Part shown: positions 10,850 through 22,427 of the stretch, piece after piece
Position numbering within the stretch: position 1 is the first letter of the stretch
Layout: every line of letters starts with the position of its first letter
Position numbers and translations under genes: made by a program
The notes under the pieces: model-generated
Databases searched by the model: none
Seen by the model: only the letters and a program-made list of their open reading frames with translations
Told to the model about the DNA's origin: nothing
From: Chalara sp. BL73
Taxonomy: Eukaryota > Ascomycota > Leotiomycetes > Helotiales
DNA length: 64,000 nt
NCBI GenBank assembly: GCA_918026815.1
Contig: CAKJVC010000049.1
Span: 1 to 64,000 of the forward strand
Reading direction: 5' to 3'

Positions 10850-11651
10850 TTTGGAATCACAAAACAGAAATCATATGAATGCAAAGAAATTAGAGAGGAC
10901 AAAAGAAAAAAGAGAAAGGAATCAAGCCGACAGCAACGCCTAATATACAAAAAATACCATCAAGTGCCGGAACGAGATATACCTGAATATATGTCCAAGC
11001 TTCTTGTCGCTATGTACCAAGTGTGCTCATGGATAGATCCAGCCAATCCAGGCCTGGCAAGCCCTGATTGCATCACGAGCGTCACCGGATCTTCCTCGGA
11101 TATAATATCTAGACGGAAGTATTATATCACATGCGACGCGCTTCTTTGTGTGTCTTTCAGTTAGCATTAGATGAGCTTGGGGGACCCCGCACCAGGTTTG
11201 AGTTAAGTGTTGTGATGTTCGGAGTGGCATCAACCGAGTTTAGCCTCATTAATGAGAGGGGGATCGCCACAGGCAGCGGACCGAAAGTCCCGCCGGCGAG
11301 AAGAGTTGTCGAAAAGTCTAATGACGTTGTCTCTTGAGTCTAGCGAGATGTTTGATTCATCGATCATGGTTTCTATTGTTGCCATGTCTAAAGGACGGTG
11401 CTATTACAACCGAGTTACCCTGTGGTTAAATACACGTGACAAAGAGCATCGCGTCATATATAATATCCGTTCGTTGTCTCGTGAAGCATAAAGGGTATAT
11501 AAAAATCCCCGGAATCTCCCTGGCCCAGAGCCCCTAGATCATACAAAATCATGCCTCCGTAGGTCTATCGTTAATGATAGACCATTCTCCCTTCACGCTG
11601 CATTCGTCCATGCATCTTCTTCACTGCCACTACAATCTTCAGAACCTCGCA
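10850..11651. other. Beta-glucosidase promoter and F-box 3' flank
   Basis: No gene seen. A TATATAAA string at about 11495 on the plus strand has no gene downstream of it. A perfect 8-bp hairpin (11562-11583) lies 69 bp beyond the F-box stop codon. Confidence 0.45.
11562..11583. repeat. Perfect inverted repeat (8-bp stem, 6-nt loop)
   Basis: GGTCTATC, loop GTTAAT, then GATAGACC. It sits just downstream of the F-box gene's stop codon (minus strand), so it would fall in that transcript's 3' UTR. A transcript-end hairpin or protein-binding site are both possible. Confidence 0.7.
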
Positions 11652-13634
11652 TCAGCGCCACATATCATACTGGCTCCCCTTCCTCCTATGGCCTTTCTCC
11701 CCCGCTGAACTACTTGGCCTCGGTCCGTTCTCATTCGGCACTGCCAGGAACCCACCAAACCCATTTCCCACCACCACGCTCTGTCTTGCCCCTCTTTCAC
11801 TTGCCCACGGGCTCGCCAGTCCGTTACCCAAGCCATAACTACTAATCGGCCGCGGCGCCGTTGCGCTACCTCTCCTGCCTTTCTCGACGGGTTTCACGTT
11901 TGAAAACGACCATTCTTCTTCGTCGAGCCCTTTGGAGTAGACAATCAGTTCTTGCTTCAGGCCCGGCGCGCTCTGCATGCGTGCCGCGTTCGCAAAGGGG
12001 TTGTTCGAGCTAAACCGGTTGTTAGGCATGCTGTTCGTGGAGGAGTGGGAATGTGTCGAGCGCGGCGAGCCCAGTGGGGAAAGGAAAGGCCCGCCACCGC
12101 CGCTTCCTCCTCCTGACGACCGCGGGCGGAAATTATCCGGATCACTGGCGAATGCTGGCGCTGGCGGCGCGAGATCCAGGAGCGCTTCAGGGAAGTCTGG
12201 ATCCCGCACGTAGAGCTCCTGTAGGTTAGGCAGCTTGTTAGAGATTAGCGAGGCTTTGAGGAAGGCGTAGTAGCCTTCCGTCGTGCTGGCGTAAGTGTGT
12301 GGTGTGTCGGCGGCGGAGATCTCGTAGTTGAGGGTTTGGAGGGAGGAGGATGAGAGGGGGAGGATGTTTGATGATGCGGGGAAAGAGGTGGAGACTGTGG
12401 TGATGATGGTGAGGTATTTGAGGCTGTGGGCCGTGGCTAAGATATGTTGTAGCTCTGAAGGAAGAACTCCTGTGTTGGTCATGGATAGAACTTCGAGCGC
12501 AGTTTCTGTGGTGTTCTGATCGCCAGACAGTTGTAGGTATGTCGCTATACCTTGCGCAGTGATGTTTGGGACGTTGTTGAATATCAGCTCCCGTAGTGGA
12601 GGGAAGGGTGGTAGTCGGTCGTTGTGTTGGAAGAGATCGTCATTGAATGACTTCATATGAGAAACCTTCAGCGCGCGTAGGTTGTATAATGCACCAAGAG
12701 CATGCCGCAGTATCATCGGATCCATAACTATTTTCGAAAGCTCCAGCACCTCTAGATTATGCCAGAATCTTCCACTTGCCAGTGATTCCAGATCTCTCTC
12801 GGAACCGCGCGTGTATGTCATCTTTCGAAGATCTGTACATCGCGCTTGTAGAATTTCTTTCAAGGTAATGCATGAGGAGTCCTCCGAGAAAATGCCTTCG
12901 GGCAAATCGAGGTACCGCAAGTTTGGCATAACTGCGACCGTTTGCGCCATGATGGTTTTGCATGTTTCCCTCGTCATGTACGGTATCTTGAAATACCTGA
13001 CTTTCGCGCCATAATCACCTGCTGCATCTCTCACTCCAGCTCGATCCCTTAGCGTCCTGCAAAGCAGCGTAAGTCGTGCCTTTGCCGTGTCTTCTGGTTC
13101 GCCATTGCGATCATATCTCGATCTCCTCTTGCGCCTTTCCGCCAATATATCCTCCAAGTCGCAATAATGCACTGGGTCAATACGCACACTATGGTACCTG
13201 TATCTCCAATTAGCACGCTCTTATCTGCATGTTCCATTAACTTACATGACCTTCACCACCAGCGTATTCCATTTCTTCGATACCTGCGCGCAATGGCTCA
13301 AATCTCGCAGATCACAAAGCATACAGGTCCCACTTCCATCCAAGGAGCTCTGTTCGCAGTTCTCATATCCCTCGTCGAGCGTATGCGGACACACAAAGCT
13401 CCAGATGCGTTCCCAGACAATGATCGGGACCGCAGCCTGCAGATACGCGAGATATCGCGGGTCAGACACGCGCGGGGTGAAGTGCTGTGGTTGCTGCCGC
13501 GACACGTCCAGAGCATTCTCGGCGCCCTTGGATTTCTTCCTCTTGAACCACTTCATGCTGCTGAGCTTCGTCAGCTTTGACAAGCTGCTTGACCAGGGCT
13601 GAAGAGGAAGAGGTGGGAAATTTGTAGATGGCAT
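11652..13634 (-). CDS. F-box / leucine-rich-repeat-like protein
   Basis: This is probably a substrate adaptor of an SCF ubiquitin ligase. Two phase-consistent exons (13634-13246 and 13197-11652; 48-nt intron with GCTAAT branch) give about 644 aa from ATG 13634. ATG 13556 (MKWFKRKKSK) is an alternative start. The N-terminal third has an F-box-like segment (VWERIWSFVCPHTLDE) followed by a Cys-rich stretch (CMLCDLRDLSHCAQVSKKW) and the splice-joined VKVMYHSVRIDPVHYCD, which is typical of this Pezizomycotina family. The middle holds irregular leucine-rich repeats (MPNLRYLDLPEGIF, WHNLEVLELSKIV, LYNLRALKVSHM). The last roughly 170 residues are Ser/Gly/Pro-rich and probably disordered. The F-box assignment rests on pattern, not on a profile score. 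Confidence 0.8.
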
Positions 13635-15230
13635 ATGGATGGAAAGCGGGGGCTTGAAGCCCGCACTGTTCGCCAAGCCCAAAGGCTGAAGATTGGTGGA
13701 GATGATCACCAGCGGATTCAGGGGTTGTCCAATGACGTGCGACGCAAAGAAGGCACTAATAATAGCTTTCCTTAAACAAATGTCGATGTCCTTTGTTATC
13801 TACGGCTTAAACCTTAAGGAAGAAAGCTTGAATATTGAAACTGACTCAATGCCTGCCGTAAGCATTGTCGGTTTTATCGTCGCACCATCATCGCCCGCTT
13901 TTTAAATGTAGATCAAGTATACACAAACAGTGCTGGACCACGATCGCTGATTGCTTCGATCCAACGAAATCATGGAAATTTGGTTGTGCGAGAGTGAGGT
14001 ATATTGGTTATATTGATTCGCGAGGTATTTGTGTTACATAGGGTCTGAGTCAGAAACTTTATCCTGTCATTATAGATCACTGGTTTCTGATTTGTAGTCA
14101 TATTTACGGAGAGAATGTAGAGTTGACTAATTCGGAAAGCAGACACAACTTCGGATCAGAGGACGGTAATTCTCAATAACAACGTATATGATTCTCGCAA
14201 ATCAGTCTTCGGTAGATAGCGTCGTGCACATTTGGGTTTCAGCCTGTGGACAGAACGTCAATGCTCATTTTGGTTCAACTTGGAAAGTCTTTGATGCTAC
14301 TCTCGCAGAGGCCAGGGCTATAAGGCTTGGTATGCTTCATTGTAAACCAACTCTGATTACTGTGCGCAGGCTATAGAGGGTCGAACATCTCCGATCAGCG
14401 ATACAGTTTAGTGTCCTGTCAAGCTCGGCAGCCTCGCATTTTCAAAGGAGCCCGGCAGACTGTAGCTGAGGACCATCATTCCTACATTCGCTCATAAGCA
14501 CGCTCGCCATATGTTCCAACTTTACGACTTTGATTCTCTCCAGAGTGAAATATTGCATTGTATCTTTGACTTTGATGCTTGAAATAAGCAAGTGAGACTA
14601 GAAAACAATGCCTATTCTTGAAGTCCCTAGGTTATTCATTGCTTTCGGACCTAGAATCTTCATGTGGTAAAGTTCAATGACTCTTGATAAAGCCTGCCTC
14701 GTATCCTAAATTTAATCGGGAGATCTATCTTTGGTTACTGGCTAGTCCCAAGAGTAATAAAAAGCCAAATCTCGACCTATGAAAATATGCCCAAAGGCGA
14801 CACAGCTATGCGAGGCTAGTTAGGCAGATGTTGGAAACAGTGGAGAGAACATTGTGCATCAATATATTTTATACTGATGAAATTACGAGCCGAGGGTAAG
14901 TGGATGGGACACACGACCTATTGAGAAACTTGCAAATTGGGTAGAAGATAGAGAAAGAAGATACATCTAAAATTCTCTTGAGCCCTCAAGAGGTTCCAGA
15001 AATGAGAATTGTATGATTTGGCTTACATACGAGGACCGTGATGTATCATTCTGTAGATAGAGATCCAGCCTACTCTACAAATTTGCCTCAATTGATATCA
15101 TTCCTAGGCCACATTCTATGCGATTATTTTGTAAATAAATCGTCTTGTTTGGTTTCAGACTTCTAACTAAATTAACCTAAATGTCAGATTCCCTGCTGCT
15201 ATTCCTCAAGGATACCGCCTCAAAAAAAAT
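13635..15230. other. Intergenic, no gene seen
   Basis: About 1.6 kb of AT-rich sequence between two minus-strand genes. It includes the F-box promoter. Only short, unsupported open frames occur. From 15227 to 15250 there are A-rich runs next to the transporter's stop codon. Confidence 0.5.
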
Positions 15231-16982
15231 CTATGGATGAAAAAAAAAATCTGGATGGTCAGTTCCTAGTTCCTCGAAGGACTTCGCCCTCAATTCATTA
15301 GACTCTGGTATATACTGATCTCGCCTCTTTCTCGCATTCACGAGCTTGTAGTAAAACCTCAATCCCACGGCCGCAACAGCGCCAGTTGCGCACATGGAGA
15401 GAGCAGCAGCGTTGCCATCGCGGTAGAATGGTGGGTCTACGTAGGCTTGGTTCCCACACAAAGAGAAGAGCTGACCAAAGATTGATGCAAACGCAATAGA
15501 TGCTCCTCGGTGGGTATAGCCAGCTGTAGAGAGACCTACCCATACCATTCCAAGAGCTGTGGTTGAATAGAGTCCAAAAGCGAGGAGACACGTTGCAGCT
15601 AATCTCGCTTTGTCGTTGGTCAGAATTAAAAGCAATGTATACCCGAGGACAGAAAGGCAGTTTGCTGCTGCCAGTGTCAACCCTCGCTGATTGGTCACAT
15701 CACTTATCCTCCCAAAGAAAAAGAGACCAAAGGTCGCGGAGGAGTACACTACCAGGGTGAAAATTTGAGAGTTTACATCTGAATATCCGAAACCCTATCC
15801 ATTTATCAGCGTTATTATCAGCTTCCCCAAATTCTTTTGGGTGATCTCACCTCGATGATGGCCGGCAAGAAGTTACCAAGGGAAGCCGTACAGAAATTAC
15901 CGCAACACAATATGAGGCATATCAGCCAAAAGTTGAAATGGAGGAAAGGCGTATGGATCTTTTTCATGTTCAACTTTTCCTCAAGATTGTTGTGTGAACG
16001 TGCGCTCCTTGCTATGGCCATCTGCTTCTCTTCGGCACTGAACCCGATGCGCGCCTTGGCTGGACTTATTGGCAGAAAAATCAACACGATAATCGCACCG
16101 GCGAGAGGCATCATGCCTTCGACGAGGAAAATCCATCGCCATGCGGCCCATCCATTACGCCCATTCAGGGTTTTAGCTATGCCGTACGATAAGAGGCCAT
16201 TAAATCCGCCAGCAATGGCATTTATACCTGCAAATACAGCGGCTCGGGTTGCTAGTTCATGATATTGATACCAGAAGGTAAGGTCTGAACTTGGTTAGGG
16301 AAATTTCTCAAGAAAGGGATAATAAATAGTACTCACAGAAGATGGTACCTTCAATAAACGCTTCAGCGGCCCCAACCAGAAATCTAAGTCCAAGAAGCTG
16401 AGCAGGAGTCGTTATTTTGGTCAATATTGTGGTCACGACACCCCACTATTGTAATTGTCAATACTGCACTTATGCATATGTTCTGATCTTGTACAACATG
16501 AGACGGAAGTTATCTCACAGAAGTCATAGCTGCGGCAAACTGATTTGGTGGACCAGTCTTGCGTAGGAGCAGAGTTCCTGGAAGCAGGAAAACGAGTTGT
16601 CCAACGACATACATATTTGCAGCATTCGAGTAATCCTGAGCGCTGAGACCTAGGTCCTCATCCATTCCAGCTATTTTTGCATTGGCCAGATCCGATTTTC
16701 CCTCATCCCCATTAGCCCTTCATTTAGTAGTAGAAGTCCAAATAGACTGACTATAGAACCAAGAAATTTAATCATTGCAAGCACCGGTAGAATAAGAAGA
16801 TCGATCTTCCAGAGCAATCTTCTCTTCTTCTGCGCGGTTGCAGGGTCGTCGACTTCCTCTTCCAGGTGAGTTATTTGCTTCTTTGAAAGATGAGATTGTT
16901 CAAGGGTGATGCTAGAAGATGAAGTAGAGTCAGTGCTGGGGTCTTTGCTCCCAGTGCCGGCGGCGGTGTTGCTAGAGGACAT
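15231..16982 (-). CDS. MFS transporter, anion:cation symporter (allantoate/vitamin permease) type
   Basis: A 12-helix major-facilitator permease of the plasma membrane, most like the fungal Dal5/Tna1 family that imports small organic anions or vitamins. Five phase-consistent exons (16982-16752, 16701-16519, 16445-16337, 16284-15851, 15794-15231) give 506 aa. The N-terminus is Ser/Thr-rich and cytosolic, followed by KKRRLLWKIDLLILPVLAMI, which starts helix 1. Splicing restores KSDLANAKIAGMDEDLGLS, the family's helix 1-2 loop signature (the 'SNLGNAKIAGM' type). Later segments give FWYQYHELATRAAVFAG and RWIFLVEGMMPL, both typical of this family. The C-terminus ends DHPDFFFHP. The substrate cannot be read from sequence. 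It is the last intact gene before a run of decayed ones. Confidence 0.88.
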
Positions 16983-18314
16983 TGTATTCAAAACTTTAGG
17001 GCAATGGTATGCTGTAGGGTTCAAGAATGTTGGGTTGGACTAAACAGAGGTCTTCTTGAGGAGCTATATACCATAGCACCCTGCATTTAAAAGACCCTCA
17101 TATATTTACTTTAGAAATGACAGCCGAAGGTTTCCGGAATGACTTCATGAAACTAGTGCTGCGCCTACGAAATTGTGACCTATGACCATTTCAAGACATG
17201 CACATTGAGATCAACTTCTACTTGACCACCTTTGACGGCACCCACGCATGGAAATCGCTCTGTAAGACAGAATCAGTATAGCACAAAGGTAAACTCCGGA
17301 TAAGCTAGTAGGCCCGTCCATTTTCCCATGTTAAACAGGGTTTGATGCAACCATAGCGAAACATTCTGCATGTACGTTGTACAAGGGACTCCAATGCATT
17401 CTTGAGAAATTCTCTACGCATCGCGGAAGTCGGAATTTCACAATCCATACGGGATTTTTATTTGTAGTCAAAGAAGATCACCCTCTAGGGGTCCCTGTTT
17501 TAACAATGCATGCATGGGCATAGGAGCGGAAGTATTCCAAGTCCGGTCAGACTATAACGATTGAGCCCCGGAACTATAATATCCTATCGTAATTGCCAAT
17601 CGTTGATTCCATTTAGCAAGGCACCTTGATCATACGCAATCTTCATAGTAGGACTCCGTCCAAGATATTTGGCTCCTAAATTAGGACCAGGACTAGAAAG
17701 AGGATAGGATGCGATATAGTTCTGCATCCTATGCATACAGTGCGGAGAAAAGAACGAGAGGATTTTGGATTTTGGCAACGTAATCACTATGAGGCTTCCC
17801 CGGGGAAGGAGGTCTAAGATCTCTATTGGGCTTTATCTTACTGTATGCTTTACAAGAAGAACAATAACGAATTCTAATAATAGTCCGTACCAGGGTGTGG
17901 TGAGGCAGGTCTGGTTGTGGATAGTGAGCCTAGAGAGCCCCTTGTAATCCTACATCGTATGTTCCTTGGCAAGCTCTTGGCCGTCGCCATTGTTATTTAG
18001 AACAGGAGGCTGATTGAAAAGGGCTGTTTGGTGATTGATACGCGTCCTCCGTGGCGGAATTCGAATTAACGGATATTTGAATGCCTTAGGTACCGTCGCT
18101 GTAAGCCCAATGGCTAGCTTTGCTCCGAAGATTTGTAGATGCTGCAGGGGTATATCACCGAACTCACGGATGTGCGATTCGGAGTTATTTCATACGATAT
18201 CATGATAGCGACGTACCCAGGTAAGTTTCCATCCTCGCACTTGGTAGCTTGTATGCTCTCAGGGGGCATACGTCCTCATCAACTTGGTAAGATTCTCTCT
18301 TGTGCTTTTAAGCA
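16983..18314. other. Intergenic, no gene seen
   Basis: About 1.3 kb that must hold the upstream sequence of the minus-strand transporter and whatever remains of the promoter of the decayed pump. AT-rich, with no supported reading frame. Confidence 0.5.
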
Positions 18315-19813
18315 TGTCGGGTAACCATAATGCAGAGGAGGCTTCATTGCGCGCGGAGCTCTGCAGAGTAGAGAGTGCTTTGGTAGGGAAGCACCTGGAC
18401 GATATATCAATCTACCGTTCTCCAGATCGAATGCACATAAGAGGCACCGAGGCTGGCAGACTTCTAGTGAATGGCGACGAACCAAAAACAGTTGATAATA
18501 CCCAAGAGACGCCACTGCCAGCAGGCAAGGAGGCAAGCTATAATCTTGTGTGACCTCCCAAAACTTGATAGTCTTGAAATTCCCACTGACGAGAATAGGT
18601 AACATGGGAGGGTCCCTATGACCCTGCGTATCCTAAGAACTGGACTATGAGACAGAAATGGACAATCACCTTGATTACTTCATGTTACACCTTTCTCTCG
18701 GCAATCGCAAGAAGGTTCTGTTGTATCTCCTACTATCCCAGACATAGCTGCTGATTTGGGGGTTATGGAAGCCTTCATGCAGCAGATGACCATAACCATC
18801 TTCGTCCTCGCTTATGCAGTTGGTCCCCTCTTCCTCGGACCGCTTTCTGAAGTCTATGGCTGTAAGATAGTCCTACAACTTGCGAACGTGAGTTTTCTTG
18901 CCTTCAACACAGTTTGTGGGTCTTCCAGATCTACAGGACAGCTTATTGCCTTTCGCTTCCTGGCTGGATTAGGTGGTAATGTTCCAATGGCCGTTGGAGG
19001 TGGGGTTCTCGCCGACGTCTGGCTTCCAGAGCAGCGGGTGTGCCATATCCGTCTACAGTCTGATGACTCTCTTGGGACCAGCAGCTGGCCCCATTGCAGG
19101 AGGATTCATCTCGCAGCACACCACCTGGCGCTGGGCGTTCTACAGCATTAGTGTCATGAATGGTGTGTTATTCTCCTTGATATATATATTTTCGCGAAAC
19201 CTACCCAGCACCCATCTTGAATAGAAAGACCACGGCCCTCCGAGCCTCCACAGGAAACATGTTCCTCCATACGGCTTACGATAATGGCATCACTCTCGGT
19301 CGAAGACTCCACATTGCACACTCCAGGCCTTTTCGTCTCCTCTTCACACAGCCGATTGTGTAGTGCTTCGGCATTTACATGGCCTTTCTTTACGGCCTAA
19401 TGTATCTCGTCCTCTCCGCGTTCCCGGGTCTCTGGCGGTTACGTTATGGTTTCTCGGAAAGCGGCTCCGTCTTACATTATATTGCCCCCGGAGTCGGTTT
19501 CTTTCTCGGTTCGCAGGTTAACGCACTATCTATGGACTATGTGTACGCCAGGCTTAAAGCACGTCCACCTACAGGCGTCGCTACCCCAGAGTTTCGAGCT
19601 CCACTCATGATCCCTGGTACTTTCCTAGTGCCGATAGGCTTGTTGATATACGGCTGGAGAAATACGCTATTGGCAATTGTAGGCATGGTGCTTGGCTGGC
19701 CGGCACCAGTACTTTTGGGGAAATATGGAGAGTGGCTGAGAAATAGAAGTCAGTACGCAGCCGGGGAAGATGGAGGCGAAGGAGCGGGGAGGAATAATAT
19801 AAATTCAAAGTAG
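18315..19813 (+). pseudogene. DHA1-type MFS drug/toxin exporter, decayed
   Basis: This is the relic of a proton-coupled multidrug or toxin efflux pump. It begins with ATG 18315 and a readable cytosolic tail (KHLDDISIYRSPDRMHIRGT). A stop follows at about 18550, after which coding resumes in another frame (VTWEGPYDPAYPKNWTMRQK). Further shifts fall near 18710, after WLPEQR (about 19035) and after NLPSTHLE (about 19222). Helices 2-5 are clear: FVLAYAVGPLFLGPLSEVYG, LAGLGGNVPMAVGGGVLADV and GPAAGPIAGGFISQHTTWRW. Near the end, IGLLIYGW is joined directly to RNTLLAIVGMVLGWPAPVLL. The family normally has roughly 70-80 residues between two YGW motifs at this place, so an internal segment is missing. 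With several independent lesions the gene cannot make a working pump. Confidence 0.85.
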
Positions 19814-20336
19814 ACTGTCTACAGGTGTGAACCAATGACAATGTTTGGATATGGAATGTGGGCTTATGAAGTAATAAACAAAGCCTAAAGCTGGTAAATT
19901 TATAACAAGATGGCCATCGCAAAGAAGAAGCGGAATAACTGACAATATGTATTTCAAGTGTTGTTCAGCATATAAATGCGCCTAATATGCCACTGAATTC
20001 TTATACACTGGTGCCTATATAAGCCTGAGGGATGCGACGGAAAGCCTTAGCATTCAGTGAATACTCATACTTTAGAGGCTAAAATATAATGACACAGCGG
20101 GAACCACAATATCCATAATTTTAGAGCCAGAAAAAGCCAAAGGCGTCGACCAGTTGTGATGAAAGTCAACAGGAATCACTTACTTATACACAGAGCCAAA
20201 GCCTGGAATCCAGATCATCTCGAATGGTCTTACTTGAAGTTCAAGAAGAATTCCTTTATGATCAATCTATAATATAGAATATCACTAATGATCGATAACG
20301 CTGATTTGGGCTCTCATGCAGCGTGTGAGCTGAAGT
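19814..20336. other. Intergenic between two decayed genes
   Basis: AT-rich 3' flanks of convergent relics. Nothing recognisable. Confidence 0.5.
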
Positions 20337-22084
20337 TTACAACGGCTTGGTTGCAAAACTCAAGGCCACCCCGGGTCGAGGCCTTCCGTGCATGAAGAAG
20401 CCCTTTGGTTTGACTGTGAGAGTTTTGAGTATCTGCCGTTTGTAATCGGGATCGTACGCCTGAAACTCAAAGTTCTGCAGAAGCATGGCGAGAATGATAT
20501 GAGATTCCTGAAGAGCAAATGCTCTGCCTATGCAACCTTGAGCGCCATTGCCAAAAGGCTGTACAATATAAACAATCCTAAACGAGACTTAAAGTTGCTA
20601 CATGTGTTTTGCTTACCTTCCATGTACTAGGGGGCAGTTTCTTGAATTGCCCATCAAGCATTTTCTCCGGCCTATAAAGCCCCAGCATCTTCGCCATAAA
20701 CGGCGGGATCAGTATGAAGCCTGTATTACGGAAGAGTTAGTGAAGGGCCAATCTCAGAGCAGTTGAAAGGAGCAGTTCTGGCTTTGAAGTTTGAAAGGGA
20801 ACTTCTGAAGTTACCACTTCCTTCCAAAATTCAGAGCAAAGTGCCTGTATGAAACGAGGCAAATGTTCCGTTGCCTTGTTCTGCATTGCCCTTACTTTTC
20901 TAACACAATGACCATTTTTTTACCAGGCTCAGTGAGGTATTTTTCCTTGCCAATATACACTGAATCTTTACCGGGTAAAATCCCGGAGCTGAGGGATGAA
21001 GTCGTAACGTCTCTCGGATGACAGCAGAAATGTATAGCAATCTTGACAAATACTCCAGCTTCATTCTATCTGTCCCAATAACTCGATTAACTTCTTCTTG
21101 GGCAGTCTTCATTGCGTCTAGGTTACTGAGAAAGTCGTAAAATATGAACGAAAGAAGACCGGAAGTGGTCTCGTGTCCTGGAACAAGTAAGACTAGGGCA
21201 TGAATCCTCAGAATACAACAAGAGAAGTTTACCAGCAATTAGGAACGTAATCATATTGTCCATGATAGACGCGTCCGTCATCTGATCTACAGTTGTTGGA
21301 TCTTTTCCATTGAGCATAGTGCTGAGCAAGTCCTTCTTTGGCGAAGGATGCGCTCGCCTCTCGCTGACGACGCACTCGACTATATCTCTCATAATTTTGA
21401 CGTCCTCCCAGTACTTCCGTGTCGAGGCACGATAGACATAGTTGGTCACGAAGCTTGGTCGAGACGCTCTGGCGCCACTCTCCCTAAAGAAACCTTGCAT
21501 TGCGGAGGCAAATGGATGGACACCTTCGCGGTAAAATGAGTTGAACCGTGTGTCCATACAGCACAGAGCAATACTATCCAGGGTTAACAGCGTGAAGTCC
21601 TTGGTAACCTGAATTTCCTCCTTCGGTCCATGTCTTGCCCATTTTAACACAAGTTGGCATGCAACATCATACATCTCGTCGAACATTTTCCGTATTTCTA
21701 TTTGTCCGAATGAAGGCATTAGGATACGATGCGCTATTCCCCAACTCTCCTCTCCATGAAACGCAGTGAAAAGCCCGTTTCCTGCCCCATTTCTAACTTC
21801 AACAAGACCCCCCCCCTACGTGTTTAAAGAACCTTTTTTCGTCTAGAATATCGTTTGCTATTTCATGACTAGAGACATAGATCACAGGCGAAGATCCTGA
21901 CGTAAGTTGGAGTTTGTATATTCGTCCTGTGATAGATTAGCGTTGGTTCAATCTTCGTATCCAGTCAGCCTCCACCATATTTTTCTATCATGTGATTATG
22001 GGTAGCGTCCATATTGGCTAAATCGACCTCTAGCATATTACCGATAAATGGCCATCCTGGCAATGTTGGTATTTTGGTTCCTAT
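20337..22084 (-). pseudogene. CYP505-type cytochrome P450 heme domain, decayed
   Basis: This resembles the heme domain of fatty-acid-hydroxylating CYP505/P450-BM3 enzymes: TKIPTLPGWPFIGNM, TRFNSFYREGVHPF, LLSTMLNGKDP, ITFLIAGHETTSGLLSF (I-helix), IRETLRLHPSAPGF (K-helix) and PFGNGAQGCIGRAFALQE (heme Cys kept). Lesions: the expected start codon is ATA (22084-22082) with no in-frame ATG close by. A run of nine C (21808-21816; eight would keep the frame) shifts the N-terminal part. The frame changes again after SAPGFYP (about 20975), a stop follows at about 20897, and it changes once more near 20680. Some introns remain readable, for example GTGGAG...CACAG near 21950. Translation stops at 20337 shortly after KTLTVKPKGFFMHG, so there is no fused reductase, unlike true CYP505. 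A separate P450 that never had the reductase is possible. Confidence 0.82.
21808..21816. repeat. Homopolymer C9 inside the P450 relic
   Basis: Nine C on the plus strand (nine G in the gene). Eight would keep KHVGGGLVEVRNGAGNG in one frame. This may be a real slippage mutation or a base-calling error. Confidence 0.8.
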
Positions 22085-22427
22085 GACGGTGTCTAAGTCT
22101 CCAAAGCTATTCCCAAGTGAGAGTGCTATAGTGGAAGTCGTCGTTGCTAAGCATTTGGTGGTAACTTGGCTATAGTATATAGTTTACGAGCTTACTAGCC
22201 TGCTTAGCGGACGGAAGACGAGACACCGATGTATACCGAATTGGTTTTCTGAGCCACGTACGCGTTCAGTAATATATTTGACATTCGGCATTACACGAAA
22301 GGAACAATTACCTCCGACTCTACTAATCAAACTTACTAATTGAGATTCGCTATTAATTTCTCACTAGTTTTACCATTTCCATTATTTCAAGCAAGGATGG
22401 TAGGGAGATCAGGTGGGAACTGGATTT
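22085..22427. other. Intergenic between two decayed genes
   Basis: This is the upstream side of the P450 relic. AT-rich, with no supported gene. Confidence 0.5.

Noticed and set aside
11495..11502. Plus-strand TATATAAA as a promoter
   Set aside because: No plus-strand gene follows; the next gene there is on the minus strand and ends at this side.
14188..14376. 62-codon plus-strand frame as a small gene
   Set aside because: No signal peptide, motif, splice site or neighbour support.
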